Virus record (IMG/VR): IMGVR_UViG_3300035698_012970
Location: 24,152-88,151 of that record
Origin: a virus
Direction: 5' to 3' (one strand)
DNA length: 64,000 nucleotides
Position 1 is the stretch's first letter, and each line of letters opens with the position of its first letter. Made by a program: the position numbers and the translations under genes. This document shows, one piece after another, positions 33,147 to 40,585 of the stretch. The notes under the pieces were generated by a model, which saw only the letters and a program-made list of their open reading frames with translations, was not told the origin of the DNA and did no database searches.

Positions 33147-33583
33147 TATTTTACTACTTTCATTTGATCTGGATCCCAACCTTCTGGTCTACAGAACATA
33201 TTAGGTTTTCTATCCAATTTTTCTATGAAATCAACTTCCATTGGATATGTTTGTGCAAATTTACTCATACGGAACGCATCACCATAAGAATGTCTGTGTA
33301 TCTGTCCAGCTTGACAAATATACGCTTTTGTTACCATATGTCTTGCGGTTTCTTCGTCAAGTGCTTCAACTATTACTTCACCTTTGCCTGAGAATTCAAG
33401 CTCAACTCTAAATAGGAATGTTTCAGGTTCTTTTGGTGGTTTAGGAGGTTCTGGGATTAATGCTAAAGCATCTTTCAACTCTTTATAGGTTTCTTTACTT
33501 CTAGCTTTACCAGTATCTACCTTATCAATAAACTTCTCAGCAGCTAATTTGAGTGCTACATAAGCTTCGTTATTATTACCCAT
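33146..33583 (-). CDS. Hypothetical protein (145 aa)
   Basis: A helical N-terminus, a Pro-rich hinge 'PEPPKPPKEPE' and a C-terminal beta domain with 'FRVELEFSGKGEVIVEALDE'. This last pattern recalls small phage domains with alternating strands. Unknown function. Confidence 0.65.
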   Translation of the reverse strand: MGNNNEAYVALKLAAEKFIDKVDTGKARSKETYKELKDALALIPEPPKPPKEPETFLFRVELEFSGKGEVIVEALDEETARHMVTKAYICQAGQIHRHSYGDAFRMSKFAQTYPMEVDFIEKLDRKPNMFCRPEGWDPDQMKVVK

Positions 33584-33592
33584 TTTATTCTT

Positions 33593-33931
33593 TTAGTTTA
33601 TGAATTCAGGATCTAAAATTAAGACCCCTATACATTCTTCTAAATTCTCTTCTATTGATTCTATTTCAATTTGACTATCATCAAAGTGTATATCAAATCC
33701 TGTTAAAAATTGCCATTTAGCAGCACCATTTGTTATTTGTATTCTTTCTCTTGGTATATTTAAGTCCTTTGCTACCCTATATAAATCTGCATTCCATTGT
33801 GGCCTACCTAATTCATCATCTACCCTACTAGTGGTTATCCAAATTTCATGCCCTTCTTGAATTAGCTTTTTAGCAAGCCTTTGTGTTCGTTCTTCTGCTA
33901 ATGTGCTATCGAAATCAAAACTTATTTTCAT
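33593..33931 (-). CDS. HAD-superfamily phosphatase-like protein (112 aa)
   Basis: 'ISFDFDSTLAEE' is the HAD motif I (DxDxT), 'WITTSR' motif II (T/S), 'GAAKWQFL' a plausible Lys site and 'IHFDDS' motif IV. Minimal size, no cap domain. Possible nucleotide or polynucleotide 5'/3' phosphatase; substrate unknown. Confidence 0.8.
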   Translation of the reverse strand: MKISFDFDSTLAEERTQRLAKKLIQEGHEIWITTSRVDDELGRPQWNADLYRVAKDLNIPRERIQITNGAAKWQFLTGFDIHFDDSQIEIESIEENLEECIGVLILDPEFIN

Positions 33932-33967
33932 TTTAATTTATAGTAATGGTAACGAAATGGGTTTCGC

Positions 33968-34303
33968 TTATTTATTAGGATATCCATCCTCTAATTTCTT
34001 CAGATCTCCAGCAAGTCTTTTTACCAGACTTTCATCCCCGTCATCACCTGAAAGGAACTAATCTATCCTTTGTGCAAATATAGCTGCTCGTTTAAGTTGA
34101 TGTACAGCTTCTTGCATAACAATATTTATCTCTTTAGAATACTTAATATGAAACTTCTCTTCAGGATATTTTTCGTAATACTCGTCACTAGACCATAATT
34201 CATCCTTATCTTTCTCCCTACCTTGTTTGGTAATTACTCTTTCTATTTGGTCCGCAATCTCATCTATCTTATATTGACCATAATCAAAATATCCTCCGCT
34301 CAT
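33968..34303 (-). pseudogene. Conserved small phage protein interrupted by in-frame TAG
   Basis: ATG 34303; the frame stops at TAG 34058-34060 after 81 residues ending '...AAIFAQRID'. The same frame continues 29 codons to TAA 33968, reading 'FLSGDDGDESLVKRL...'. In the known family (opening MSGGYFDYGQY), 'QRIDWLLSGDDGE' is continuous, so the stop sits where Trp is expected (TGG to TAG). Either a nonsense mutation, an assembly error or readthrough. Confidence 0.75.
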
Positions 34304-34308
34304 AATAT

Positions 34309-34581
34309 TTAAGTTTTATAATTATAATAACGTTTCTTATAATCTTCAAAAGCATTATATACAGTATCACCAATTCCATAATAATTTGGAAATACATTTT
34401 TATCTATCCATTTTTCCAAATCATAATGGGGTTCTTCAAGCTCCTGAAGATCTTGGATAACACTATTCTCAGCAATTGTATTAGCTATAACTATTTTACC
34501 ACCATATCTCATGCTAATAATAGTTAATGGATAAATATCCTCAATCTTTTCAACCTTAATCTTTTTATTCATCAATTTCAC
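34309..34581 (-). CDS. Hypothetical protein (90 aa)
   Basis: Lys-rich start, then 'EPHYDLEKWIDKNVFPNYYG'. Overlaps the upstream gene by 17 nt. Unknown. Confidence 0.65.
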   Translation of the reverse strand: MKLMNKKIKVEKIEDIYPLTIISMRYGGKIVIANTIAENSVIQDLQELEEPHYDLEKWIDKNVFPNYYGIGDTVYNAFEDYKKRYYNYKT

Positions 34582-34966
34582 TTTGTAATAAGTCTATAAA
34601 ATCACTACCCGACCATTCTTCGCCTTCTGTATTACCATATAATAAAGAATCCAATTCTTCTTTAAATCTAGTAGCATCAAATGTCACATACCCACAATCA
34701 CCTATCCCAGGATCTGCCTGTACGTCATATTCTCTATCATCGACCTTTAAAATACAGCTACCAGTACATGATGAACACTCGTCTTTTTTATAACCTGATG
34801 TCTGAAGATATCCATCATTACTCAACCATTTATGCTTATAATATAAGCGATGTAAATTATCTATTTTACATAGTAGTTTTTTAGCTGATTTAGCATATTG
34901 TAAAGAAGGCATTTTAGGATTGGGTATTTCACTAATATCCATATCAAATAGGTCATCTACTTCCAT
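34565..34966 (-). CDS. Hypothetical Cys-containing protein (133 aa)
   Basis: Contains 'KKDECSSCTGSCILKVDD' (three close Cys) and 'ADPGIGDCGYVTFDA'; acidic termini. First gene downstream of the palindrome cluster at 35.0 kb, so possibly controlled by it. Confidence 0.65.
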   Translation of the reverse strand: MEVDDLFDMDISEIPNPKMPSLQYAKSAKKLLCKIDNLHRLYYKHKWLSNDGYLQTSGYKKDECSSCTGSCILKVDDREYDVQADPGIGDCGYVTFDATRFKEELDSLLYGNTEGEEWSGSDFIDLLQSEIDE

Positions 34967-35000
34967 AGTTTATAGATTTATATTAAACTATAGATAGGAA

Positions 35001-35090
35001 GTTTCGCTATTGTATAAGGAAAGTTGTTTCGCTACTATAGTAGCGAAAATTGATAGTTTATAGTGATTTTAGCTACTCTGGTAGCGAAAA
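35001..35090. promoter_or_regulatory. Palindrome cluster (operator-like)
   Basis: A perfect 22-nt inverted repeat (TTTCGCTACTA and its complement, 35027-35048) is flanked by a half-site TTTCGCTAT at 35002-35010 and an imperfect copy TTTTAGCTAC/GTAGCGAAAA at 35066-35090. No T-run follows, so a protein-binding operator is likelier than a terminator. Sits between tRNA-Cys and the 34.9-kb gene. Confidence 0.6.
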
Positions 35091-35093
35091 TTG

Positions 35094-35174
35094 AGGCAGC
35101 GGAGGGATTCGAACCCTCGAAGCTTTCGCAGTAGATTTGCAATCTACCCCCTTTGGCCACTCGAGAACACTGCC
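35094..35174 (-). tRNA. tRNA-Cys (GCA), long-variable-arm (Tyr-like) body
   Basis: Anticodon loop TTGCAAA (GCA), acceptor GGCAGTG/CGCTGCC, T-loop TTCGAAT. Variable region TGCGAAAGCTTC and D-arm 'CGAGTGGCCAAAGGG' look like a bacterial tRNA-Tyr. The base after the acceptor is T (U73), the CysRS identity base. CCA not encoded. Confidence 0.85.
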
Positions 35175-35261
35175 ATTTTAATAGATAAAGAGGATCTCGA
35201 CTTCTCTTTCCAATTCCTAAACAGAGTTTCACCCCTCGAAGTACACATTATCTATTATTTG

Positions 35262-35348
35262 AAGAGAGTAACGGATTCGAACCATCGAGCCCCGTGAAGG
35301 GCTACCTACTTTCCAGGCAGGTGCCTTAAGCCACTCGGCCAACTCTCT
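35262..35348 (-). tRNA. tRNA-Ser (GGA)
   Basis: Class II; anticodon loop CTGGAAA, acceptor AGAGAGT/ACTCTCT, long variable arm AGCCCTTCACGGGGCTC. Confidence 0.92.
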
Positions 35349-35365
35349 AGTTATCAATAAGTTAG

Positions 35366-35452
35366 CGGAAGATGAGGGATTCGAACCCTCGGGACGCTTT
35401 CGCGCCCACTGGTTTAGCAAACCAGCCATTTAAGCCACTCATGCAATCTTCC
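35366..35452 (-). tRNA. tRNA-Ser (GCT)
   Basis: Class II; anticodon loop TTGCTAA, acceptor GGAAGAT/ATCTTCC, G73, long variable arm GGGCGCGAAAGCGTCCC. Confidence 0.93.
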
Positions 35453-35461
35453 AGTTTTGGA

Positions 35462-35547
35462 GGAAGGAGGTGGTCTTGATCCACACCCGATCTAACGAGA
35501 CCTGGTTTTCAAGACCAGTCGGAGCACCCGCCCCTGCTTCACCTTCC
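35462..35547 (-). tRNA. tRNA-Ser (TGA)
   Basis: Class II; anticodon loop CTTGAAA, acceptor GGAAGG/CCTTCC. The T-loop is ATCAAGA instead of TTCGAAT-type, an unusual loop. Confidence 0.85.
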
Positions 35548-35554
35548 AAATTTG

Positions 35555-35636
35555 TATCTCAGGTGGGACTCGAACCCACACTCCTTTCGGAACTAGGCCC
35601 TCGACCTAGCGCGTCTACCAATTCCGCCACTGAGAT
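35555..35636 (-). tRNA. tRNA-Leu (GAG)
   Basis: Class II; stem CTAGG/CCTAG with loop TCGAGGG (C at position 33 instead of U), acceptor ATCTCAG/CTGAGAT, A73. Confidence 0.88.
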
Positions 35637-35658
35637 ATATTTAATTTTAATGTTAAAA

Positions 35659-36330
35659 CTAATTATGTAAACTATGACAATTTGGACATAACATTTGTAA
35701 ATTATTTAACTTATGATTTCGGTTATTACCATCAATATGATGTAATTCTATACATAATTCTACCCTTTGCCATATACTTATTCCACATCTTTCACATTTA
35801 TTTTCTTTTATACCTTCCTTTAGCAATCTTTTCTTTAGTTTATGTGTTTGATAGTTTGGGTGTTTTCCTTCTAGAATTTCTTTCAGTTGAATTTTTCTGA
35901 AACTTTTCCTTCTAGTCCCCTTTAGTCCAACATTAGGTTGATAAACACCAAGATTCTTAGCTCTTTTTCTAAGAGTTAAAAAAGAAACCCCTAATGATTC
36001 TGCTGCTTGACCCATACTTAAACTTTCTTTACATGATTTGATTATTTCATCATCACTAACTTTCATATTATATTTTGCAACACACGTTTGACTACAAAAT
36101 TTGGGATTTTTGTTTGTTTTACTACCAGTAAAATATTCATTACAATATTTACACTTTACAGTTAGTCCTTCTTTAGTTATTCCTCTTTCTTTAAAGGTGT
36201 TACTTACTTTTTCGTTAATTTCCTTTCTGTTCTTTTTAGTCGAAAAGCATCTAGCACATTTTGTTGAACAAAATCTACCAGAGCCATATTCTCCCTCGTG
36301 CTCAATGCCACAATTTTCACAAATTCTCAT
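35659..36330 (-). CDS. HNH homing endonuclease with YGSGRFCS zinc finger
   Basis: 223 residues. N-terminal zinc finger 'CENCGIEHEGEYGSGRFCS' with a second CxxxC, shared with two other endonucleases here; a second Cys4 knuckle (about 58-85) and a helix-turn-helix-like part follow. The C-terminal 40 residues carry the HNH site: 'CERCG', 'LCIELHHIDGNNRN', 'LCPNCH'. It separates tRNA-Leu(GAG) from tRNA-Leu(TAA) and has its own GATATATA promoter, so it is a mobile insert in array A. Confidence 0.9.
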   Translation of the reverse strand: MRICENCGIEHEGEYGSGRFCSTKCARCFSTKKNRKEINEKVSNTFKERGITKEGLTVKCKYCNEYFTGSKTNKNPKFCSQTCVAKYNMKVSDDEIIKSCKESLSMGQAAESLGVSFLTLRKRAKNLGVYQPNVGLKGTRRKSFRKIQLKEILEGKHPNYQTHKLKKRLLKEGIKENKCERCGISIWQRVELCIELHHIDGNNRNHKLNNLQMLCPNCHSLHN

Positions 36331-36346
36331 GATAATAGTTTTATTC

Positions 36347-36354
36347 TATATATC
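36347..36354 (-). promoter_or_regulatory. GATATATA-class (late-type) promoter
   Basis: AGTTCGAATTGATATATAG, 16 nt before the HNH gene. The AGTTCGAA part recurs before the same element at 50.2, 51.8 and 60.95 kb. Confidence 0.7.
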
Positions 36355-36421
36355 AATTCGAACTGTTGTTTTATGGTCCATTATTGATATACTTCAAAAA
36401 TGGACCATAAATTCATCATAA

Positions 36422-36432
36422 TTTCAAAGAAC
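36422..36432 (-). promoter_or_regulatory. Weak boxA-like element
   Basis: Minus-strand GTTCTTTGAAA, one mismatch from the boxA-like core at 52.1 and 61.6 kb; just downstream of tRNA-Leu(TAA). Confidence 0.35.
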
Positions 36433-36438
36433 GCATCG

Positions 36439-36518
36439 TGATCCGGGAGGGACTCGAACCCTCAATCCGAAGAAATAGGGCTTAAACCTATCGTGTATGC
36501 CAATTTCACCACCGGACC
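36439..36518 (-). tRNA. tRNA-Leu (TAA)
   Basis: Class II; anticodon loop TTTAAGC, acceptor GGTCCGG/CCGGATC, A73. Confidence 0.93.
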
Positions 36519-36527
36519 TTTTAATCG

Positions 36528-36601
36528 TACTCCTGGAGGGACTCGAACCCTCAAAAACATGTGCCTAAAACATGCGCGTATACCAATTCCGCCACAGGAG
36601 C
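36528..36601 (-). tRNA. tRNA-Leu (TAG)
   Basis: Anticodon loop TTTAGGC, acceptor GCTCCTG/CAGGAGT, A73; short variable region for a Leu tRNA. Confidence 0.92.
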
Positions 36602-36612
36602 TTTAATTTTTG

Positions 36613-36684
36613 GGTGTTATTTGGGAATTGAACCCAAATTACTTGGACCACAACCAAGCGTCTTACCATTAGACCAATAACACC
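36613..36684 (-). tRNA. tRNA-His (GTG) with encoded G-1
   Basis: Anticodon loop TTGTGGT, acceptor GTGTTAT/ATAACAC, C73 opposite an encoded G at position -1. First tRNA of array A, directly after the terminator at 36691-36722. Confidence 0.95.
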
Positions 36685-36690
36685 ATGTAA

Positions 36691-36722
36691 TAAAAAAGGT
36701 CCTTCGGAATTACCGAAGGACC
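36691..36722 (-). terminator. Intrinsic terminator before tRNA array A
   Basis: 10-bp stem GGTCCTTCGG/CCGAAGGACC, 5-nt loop, then T6 on the minus strand. Lies between the 28-codon ORF and tRNA-His. Confidence 0.9.
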
Positions 36723-36755
36723 TTTTAGTTATGTATTATTAACTTTAACTTAAGC

Positions 36756-36842
36756 TCAGCAAATCCTTATATCGTTCCTACCATGTAAATGGGAGAGCGA
36801 ACTTAGACAGCTTAATAGACTTATGTTAATTATGTTTTTCAT
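36756..36842 (-). CDS. 28-codon leader ORF or small RNA upstream of tRNA array A
   Basis: ATG 36842 to TGA 36756, preceded by both promoter classes (36891-36923 and 36857-36864) and followed by the strong terminator at 36691-36722. The peptide begins MKNIINISLLSCLSSLSH. The whole transcript is about 190 nt, so a non-coding RNA is equally possible. Confidence 0.4.
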   Translation of the reverse strand: MKNIINISLLSCLSSLSHLHGRNDIRIC

Positions 36843-36856
36843 TGTTTCTTATAGAT

Positions 36857-36864
36857 TATATATC
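36857..36864 (-). promoter_or_regulatory. GATATATA-class (late-type) promoter
   Basis: Minus-strand TTGATATATAATC, 14 nt before the 28-codon ORF and downstream of the T-tract promoter. Confidence 0.55.
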
Positions 36865-36890
36865 AATTTTGTTTCGTTTTTTATTTAATA

Positions 36891-36923
36891 CAAATATAGA
36901 TCTTATTTACGTAATAAAAAAAT
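36891..36923 (-). promoter_or_regulatory. T-tract/TAnnTTTG-class promoter
   Basis: ATTTTTTTATTACG, 11 nt, TATATTTG; followed by AAAAAACGAAAC as at 52.37 kb. Heads the leader of tRNA array A. Confidence 0.9.
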
Positions 36924-37672
36924 TAAAAGCCAAGTTTTTCCAAATCAAAATAAATATCTAATCCTTCTCTATATTTTTCAGGTATTATTAATTTATTCTT
37001 CATTCTTTGGAAAAAAGCTTCATCCCATACATTTCTAAGTATTTTCATAGTTTGTAAAGGATTTTTTTCTATTTCACTATTAAAATAATCAGCATTTAAT
37101 ACTGTCATTGCTAGTTTCTTAGCTTCAATTCTACCTTTATACTTAAGTACATTTTTGAATCCTTTTGGATATGGATTATACCAGCCCCCACCTAATATCT
37201 CGAATTCACTACAATTAAAATAACTCTCTAATTTTTTAGGAGCCCCTTTTACACTAGTAAGCTCATTACCTAAAACATTATAAGAACCTGTAACCTCTTT
37301 TGGCCCGCCACGAAGATCCTTTAGTTTGTTTGACTGACATCTAAAATCGCCAGTTTTCTTTGGTCCTCCTTTAAGGGTAGTTAATATATTATGATCACAA
37401 TTAAATTCACGGGTAACTTCTTTAGGAGCACCTTCGAGTGTAGCTAAGATATTATGAGAACAATTGAAGTTACCAGTTACTTTATTAAAAACAATTCCAT
37501 TAAAATCACTTAATTCAGACTTAGAGCAATCAAAATCGCCTATAACGTCGATCATACCTTTTATGGTTTCCTTCCATTTACCAATAGTATACTCATTTAA
37601 GAAATCAACTTGCTCTTCGGTTATAGTACTTTCAGATTCATTTAGCTCGTTAAAATATTTTAGATGCTCCAT
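36923..37672 (-). CDS. Repeat protein with capsid-targeting-like N-terminus (249 aa)
   Basis: Starts MEHLKYFNELNE, matching the leader seen on seven proteins here. Residues about 45-160 contain 20-23-residue repeats of the form 'F.C..N.L..L.GAPK.V', a leucine-rich-repeat-like type ('LATLEGAPKEV', 'LTTLKGGPKK', 'LKDLRGGPKEV', 'LTSVKGAPKKL'). The C-terminal 80 residues are helical. First in position of a four-gene block 36.9-39.1 kb whose products share the leader. Probably a head-packaged protein (inference). Confidence 0.7.
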   Translation of the reverse strand: MEHLKYFNELNESESTITEEQVDFLNEYTIGKWKETIKGMIDVIGDFDCSKSELSDFNGIVFNKVTGNFNCSHNILATLEGAPKEVTREFNCDHNILTTLKGGPKKTGDFRCQSNKLKDLRGGPKEVTGSYNVLGNELTSVKGAPKKLESYFNCSEFEILGGGWYNPYPKGFKNVLKYKGRIEAKKLAMTVLNADYFNSEIEKNPLQTMKILRNVWDEAFFQRMKNKLIIPEKYREGLDIYFDLEKLGF

Positions 37673-38182
37673 CTATTTTTTAAAATATTTATCGTACATC
37701 ATTTCACCAATATATCTAATTCTCTTTCCTTGTAACCAAATTTCGTTTGCTTCCTCACACATTGCTTCGGTCATATCATTTCTAACCATATTAATGACAT
37801 TATCATATGCATCAAATGCTTTCTCGCTTATTCCTTTCTCATCTGTAATGATCCCAATAATCTCATTCTCTATTCTTTTTCTGAAAGCTTCTACATGAGT
37901 AACTGCTCTACCAAAAAAATCTTCATAAGACATATCAGATTCATGGATTGGTCTTTTAATAGGATTACCAATACCTCTATCTCTATGTATGGTTTTAATA
38001 TATTGTGCTACGTGCTTGATACTTTCCAATGCAGATTTATCATCTACGTTAAATTGTGTCTTGATCTTAGCTATTAGGGCATCAAAGAGCTCATAAGTTT
38101 TATCATATACCTTTGTAGATGGTAAAATACTTAGTCCTACTCTTTCGTTCATGGATGAATCATATTCTTTTAAGTTTTCCAT
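37673..38182 (-). CDS. Helical protein with capsid-targeting-like N-terminus (169 aa)
   Basis: Starts MENLKEYDSSMNE, then a mostly helical soluble body (about 25-160). It abuts the repeat protein gene with no gap and overlaps its upstream neighbour by 1 nt. No family recognised beyond the leader. Confidence 0.65.
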   Translation of the reverse strand: MENLKEYDSSMNERVGLSILPSTKVYDKTYELFDALIAKIKTQFNVDDKSALESIKHVAQYIKTIHRDRGIGNPIKRPIHESDMSYEDFFGRAVTHVEAFRKRIENEIIGIITDEKGISEKAFDAYDNVINMVRNDMTEAMCEEANEIWLQGKRIRYIGEMMYDKYFKK

Positions 38183-38754
38183 TATTTAATCTCCAAAAAA
38201 GATTTGTTAGGAACTACTGCTGAAATAGATCCTTCATCTTCTCCTATATTTTTATAATAATAACCACTTTTAGCATTACCCATTTTTAAATTCCTCATCA
38301 TCATGATATTTGCTTTTTCGTCAGTATGCGGATTATTTGTGGTATTAGTCATTTGACCTATGATTCTAACCGGGAATACTATTGGCTTAGAATCAAAAGG
38401 GATTTGATTATTATCAGAATAAACGGCTCTATAATTTCTATCTGTCGTATAGTAATCATCCTCGGGCACATCGCTTCCACAATTATATCCACTATCACAA
38501 TAGTACCCTAATTCATCTTTTTTCCTCTTTAGTGCTTCTTTGCCAGCTAATAATGTTTTCCCATATTCTCTAGTTCCATCCCATTCACCTTCGGCAGGAA
38601 CTCCAATTCTTGCTTGTAATGCTTGTGTTGCAGCTAATTTAGTTCCGATATGAATACCTTTCTTACCACTTAGATCCTTATTTGCCGAGCCGTGATAAAA
38701 TCCTCGACTTCCACTATAATTTTCATTTAAGAATTGTTCCCAATTATTGATCAT
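38182..38754 (-). CDS. ADP-ribosyltransferase/2'-PT-like protein with capsid-targeting-like N-terminus
   Basis: Starts MINNWEQFLNE. Directly after it, 'GFYHGSANKDLSGKKGIHIG' followed by 'TKLAATQAL' resembles the first motif (YHG...GIHIGT..AA) of phage ADP-ribosyltransferase/RNA 2'-phosphotransferase-fold proteins; the C-terminal 'GYYYKNIGEDEGSISAVVPN' could supply the Tyr and Glu. Catalytic identity is uncertain. Overlaps neighbours by 1-4 nt in the leader-gene block. Confidence 0.55.
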   Translation of the reverse strand: MINNWEQFLNENYSGSRGFYHGSANKDLSGKKGIHIGTKLAATQALQARIGVPAEGEWDGTREYGKTLLAGKEALKRKKDELGYYCDSGYNCGSDVPEDDYYTTDRNYRAVYSDNNQIPFDSKPIVFPVRIIGQMTNTTNNPHTDEKANIMMMRNLKMGNAKSGYYYKNIGEDEGSISAVVPNKSFLEIK

Positions 38755-39092
38755 CCTGTTGAATCTATAAATTTGATCTCCTTAGCGGTAATACCGTCTG
38801 GCTTTTCGTGGGATTTACTACGCCCACGGTGTGTATGTATAAAATATCCATTCTTGTCAATACCCATATCAAACCCATTTGGGTAATTGCCTTTACTGAT
38901 TTTCTTTTTAAGGTCTGGGTGTAGATTAAGTCCTGAGATTATTCCATTTTTGGCTCTTGAATATTCCTTACATAAAGAAACAGCAACCTCTTTAAGTTCT
39001 TTGGAAATTCCTTTTAGATATTTAATTGATTTTTCGATTGGTACGCTATCGTCAATCTGCTTAAAATTTTCGTAAAGTTCTAAATGTTCCAT
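38751..39092 (-). CDS. Hypothetical protein with capsid-targeting-like N-terminus (113 aa)
   Basis: I place the start at ATG 39092 (MEHLELYENFKQ), because the longer frame begins with TTG and ATG fits the leader pattern and the 16-nt spacing from GATATATA at 39109-39116. Basic, helical, with 'YFIHTHRGRSKSHEKPDG'. First gene of the leader block. Confidence 0.65.
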   Translation of the reverse strand: MEHLELYENFKQIDDSVPIEKSIKYLKGISKELKEVAVSLCKEYSRAKNGIISGLNLHPDLKKKISKGNYPNGFDMGIDKNGYFIHTHRGRSKSHEKPDGITAKEIKFIDSTG

Positions 39093-39107
39093 ATAATGCA
39101 ATTTGCA

Positions 39108-39302
39108 CTATATATCTTTTTCCTTTAGTACCTTTATTGCTTTTATATAGCTCTTGATTTTCTCATTCGCCTCATCAATCCATTTTTGGTATCGATCTTT
39201 AGCATACTTAGGGTCATCTTCTTGTAGTTTTTCAGTAAAAATTTTTGCTGTTCTAATTTCCTCTTTCAAGTAATCCATCAATAACTCAATCGAATGTCTC
39301 AT
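39108..39302 (-). CDS. Helical protein (64 aa)
   Basis: Start placed at ATG 39302 (MRHSIELLMDYLKEEIRTAK), after the stop of the upstream gene at 39307. Charged helix throughout. Its end coincides with the late-type promoter at 39109-39116. Confidence 0.6.
   Translation of the reverse strand: MRHSIELLMDYLKEEIRTAKIFTEKLQEDDPKYAKDRYQKWIDEANEKIKSYIKAIKVLKEKDI
39109..39116 (-). promoter_or_regulatory. GATATATA-class (late-type) promoter
   Basis: Minus-strand AAAAAGATATATAGTGC, 16 nt before the first leader-bearing gene; the only promoter seen for the 36.9-39.1 kb block. Confidence 0.7.
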
Positions 39303-39306
39303 AATT

Positions 39307-39681
39307 TTATTTTTTGATAATAGAAGAATTTGGTATATCATCTAAGTTAATATCCTTATTGACATATTCATCTATGAATGGCGGAATGTGACTTATAGTA
39401 CCGATCTTTCTATTGTCGAACCAAATACTCTTAAGACTGTCAATCCTACAGATCTTTTTTATTCTTTCAATCTCGCCAGGAATAGGTAATGGTTTCCATT
39501 CAAGTCTTATCCCCTTAAAACGATCTACTAATTCACGATTAATGAGATATATGGTTTTACTGTTGTTAGTAGTTTCTTTATAAAAAACCTCATAATACCA
39601 TAAAATATTGGATAGATGTTGATGGTCTATATCATTAATAGGCTTTCTTTCGCCCATACTAGTTTGCCAAATTAATGTCAT
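39307..39681 (-). CDS. Hypothetical protein (124 aa)
   Basis: 'MTLIWQTSMGERKPINDIDH' and 'HQHLSNILWYYEVFY' recall a conserved small phage protein type with a helical core. Function unknown. Confidence 0.65.
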   Translation of the reverse strand: MTLIWQTSMGERKPINDIDHQHLSNILWYYEVFYKETTNNSKTIYLINRELVDRFKGIRLEWKPLPIPGEIERIKKICRIDSLKSIWFDNRKIGTISHIPPFIDEYVNKDINLDDIPNSSIIKK

Positions 39682-39684
39682 AAT

Positions 39685-39891
39685 TTAATCCTCGATTATC
39701 CAACGATTAAGTTCTTGACCTGGCATCTTAGGACCAAAATCAGCTTCTCCCATATCAGTAACGGGAACACAAAATTCAACTCTATCCTTAGCTAAATCTG
39801 CATAATAATATGCATTGCCCATTCTAATAAATCTAAAATGTGCTAATGGCTTCTGTCTGTATAATTCTTTTTTAGTTTCTGTTGTTGTCAT
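39685..39891 (-). CDS. Hypothetical protein (68 aa)
   Basis: Soluble, 'HFRFIRMGNAYYYADLAKDR'. Overlaps the upstream gene by 4 nt (ATGA). Unknown. Confidence 0.65.
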   Translation of the reverse strand: MTTTETKKELYRQKPLAHFRFIRMGNAYYYADLAKDRVEFCVPVTDMGEADFGPKMPGQELNRWIIED

Positions 39892-40112
39892 TTTTCCTTT
39901 ATTTGATGCGTTATTTCTTCTATATCTACACTAAAACATTCTGCAAACCATTCTATACGCTTTACTGCTGCTCCATAAGTCTCGGATGGAGTACTCATTA
40001 ATCCTGAAGTATGCACACAATTCCATCCATGATTACAAGCAGTTTGGTTGTCACAATACCATTCAGGAGCAAACTCTGATTTACTTTTATTTTCAACTAT
40101 TCTAAAATTCAT
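39888..40112 (-). CDS. Hypothetical protein (74 aa)
   Basis: Three Cys and several His/Trp in 'EWYCDNQTACNHGWNCVHTS' suggest a metal or disulfide site. Unknown. Confidence 0.65.
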   Translation of the reverse strand: MNFRIVENKSKSEFAPEWYCDNQTACNHGWNCVHTSGLMSTPSETYGAAVKRIEWFAECFSVDIEEITHQIKEK

Positions 40113-40136
40113 GGTTTTATGTTTCTTACAATTATA

Positions 40137-40559
40137 TTACTTGTTTTCTTTCTTCCATTCTTCAGGTTCGTAATAATTAAGTGACTCATAATAGTCATCC
40201 ATTACAGTATCCATTAATTCATTGAAGTAATTCTTTTTAAGAAGTCCTCTGGCATTTTGTATACATACTTCTTCTCCGTTATCACTTACTTCAATGATTT
40301 TTATGTTTTCTGGTTTTATATTAAATCTTTTAGCTAGATCTTTTGGTAAATCAGGATTTTTCATTACTATATTTCTTGCAACTAAATTATTTGCATAATA
40401 AGTTAAGAATTCAGTAGCGTTTCTAATGGTTATATCCTTTTCTTTTAAAACTAACTCCATCATCCTACATTCATCGGAATAATTATCAAGATAATGATGA
40501 TTAAGATAATCTACTGTTTTAAAATCTGGGTTTTTCCCAATTTTTATTATTATTTCCAT
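40137..40559 (-). CDS. Hypothetical protein (140 aa)
   Basis: Helical; N-terminus 'IIIKIGKNPDFKTVDYL', C-terminal acidic tail. No family recognised. Confidence 0.65.
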   Translation of the reverse strand: MEIIIKIGKNPDFKTVDYLNHHYLDNYSDECRMMELVLKEKDITIRNATEFLTYYANNLVARNIVMKNPDLPKDLAKRFNIKPENIKIIEVSDNGEEVCIQNARGLLKKNYFNELMDTVMDDYYESLNYYEPEEWKKENK

Positions 40560-40585
40560 GTTAATTTTTAAAATCTATCTTATAG

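Noticed and set aside
3651-34303. An alternative genetic code with TGA or TAG read as an amino acid
   Set aside because: TGA is used as a real stop in clean ATGA junctions (3651, 22858) and TAG ends the 299-aa vWA gene at 17696, so the two in-frame stops look like lesions or local recoding.
35682-36421. Plus-strand ORFs over the HNH endonuclease
   Set aside because: They are antisense shadows with hydrophobic, low-complexity translation; the minus-strand gene has clear HNH and zinc motifs.
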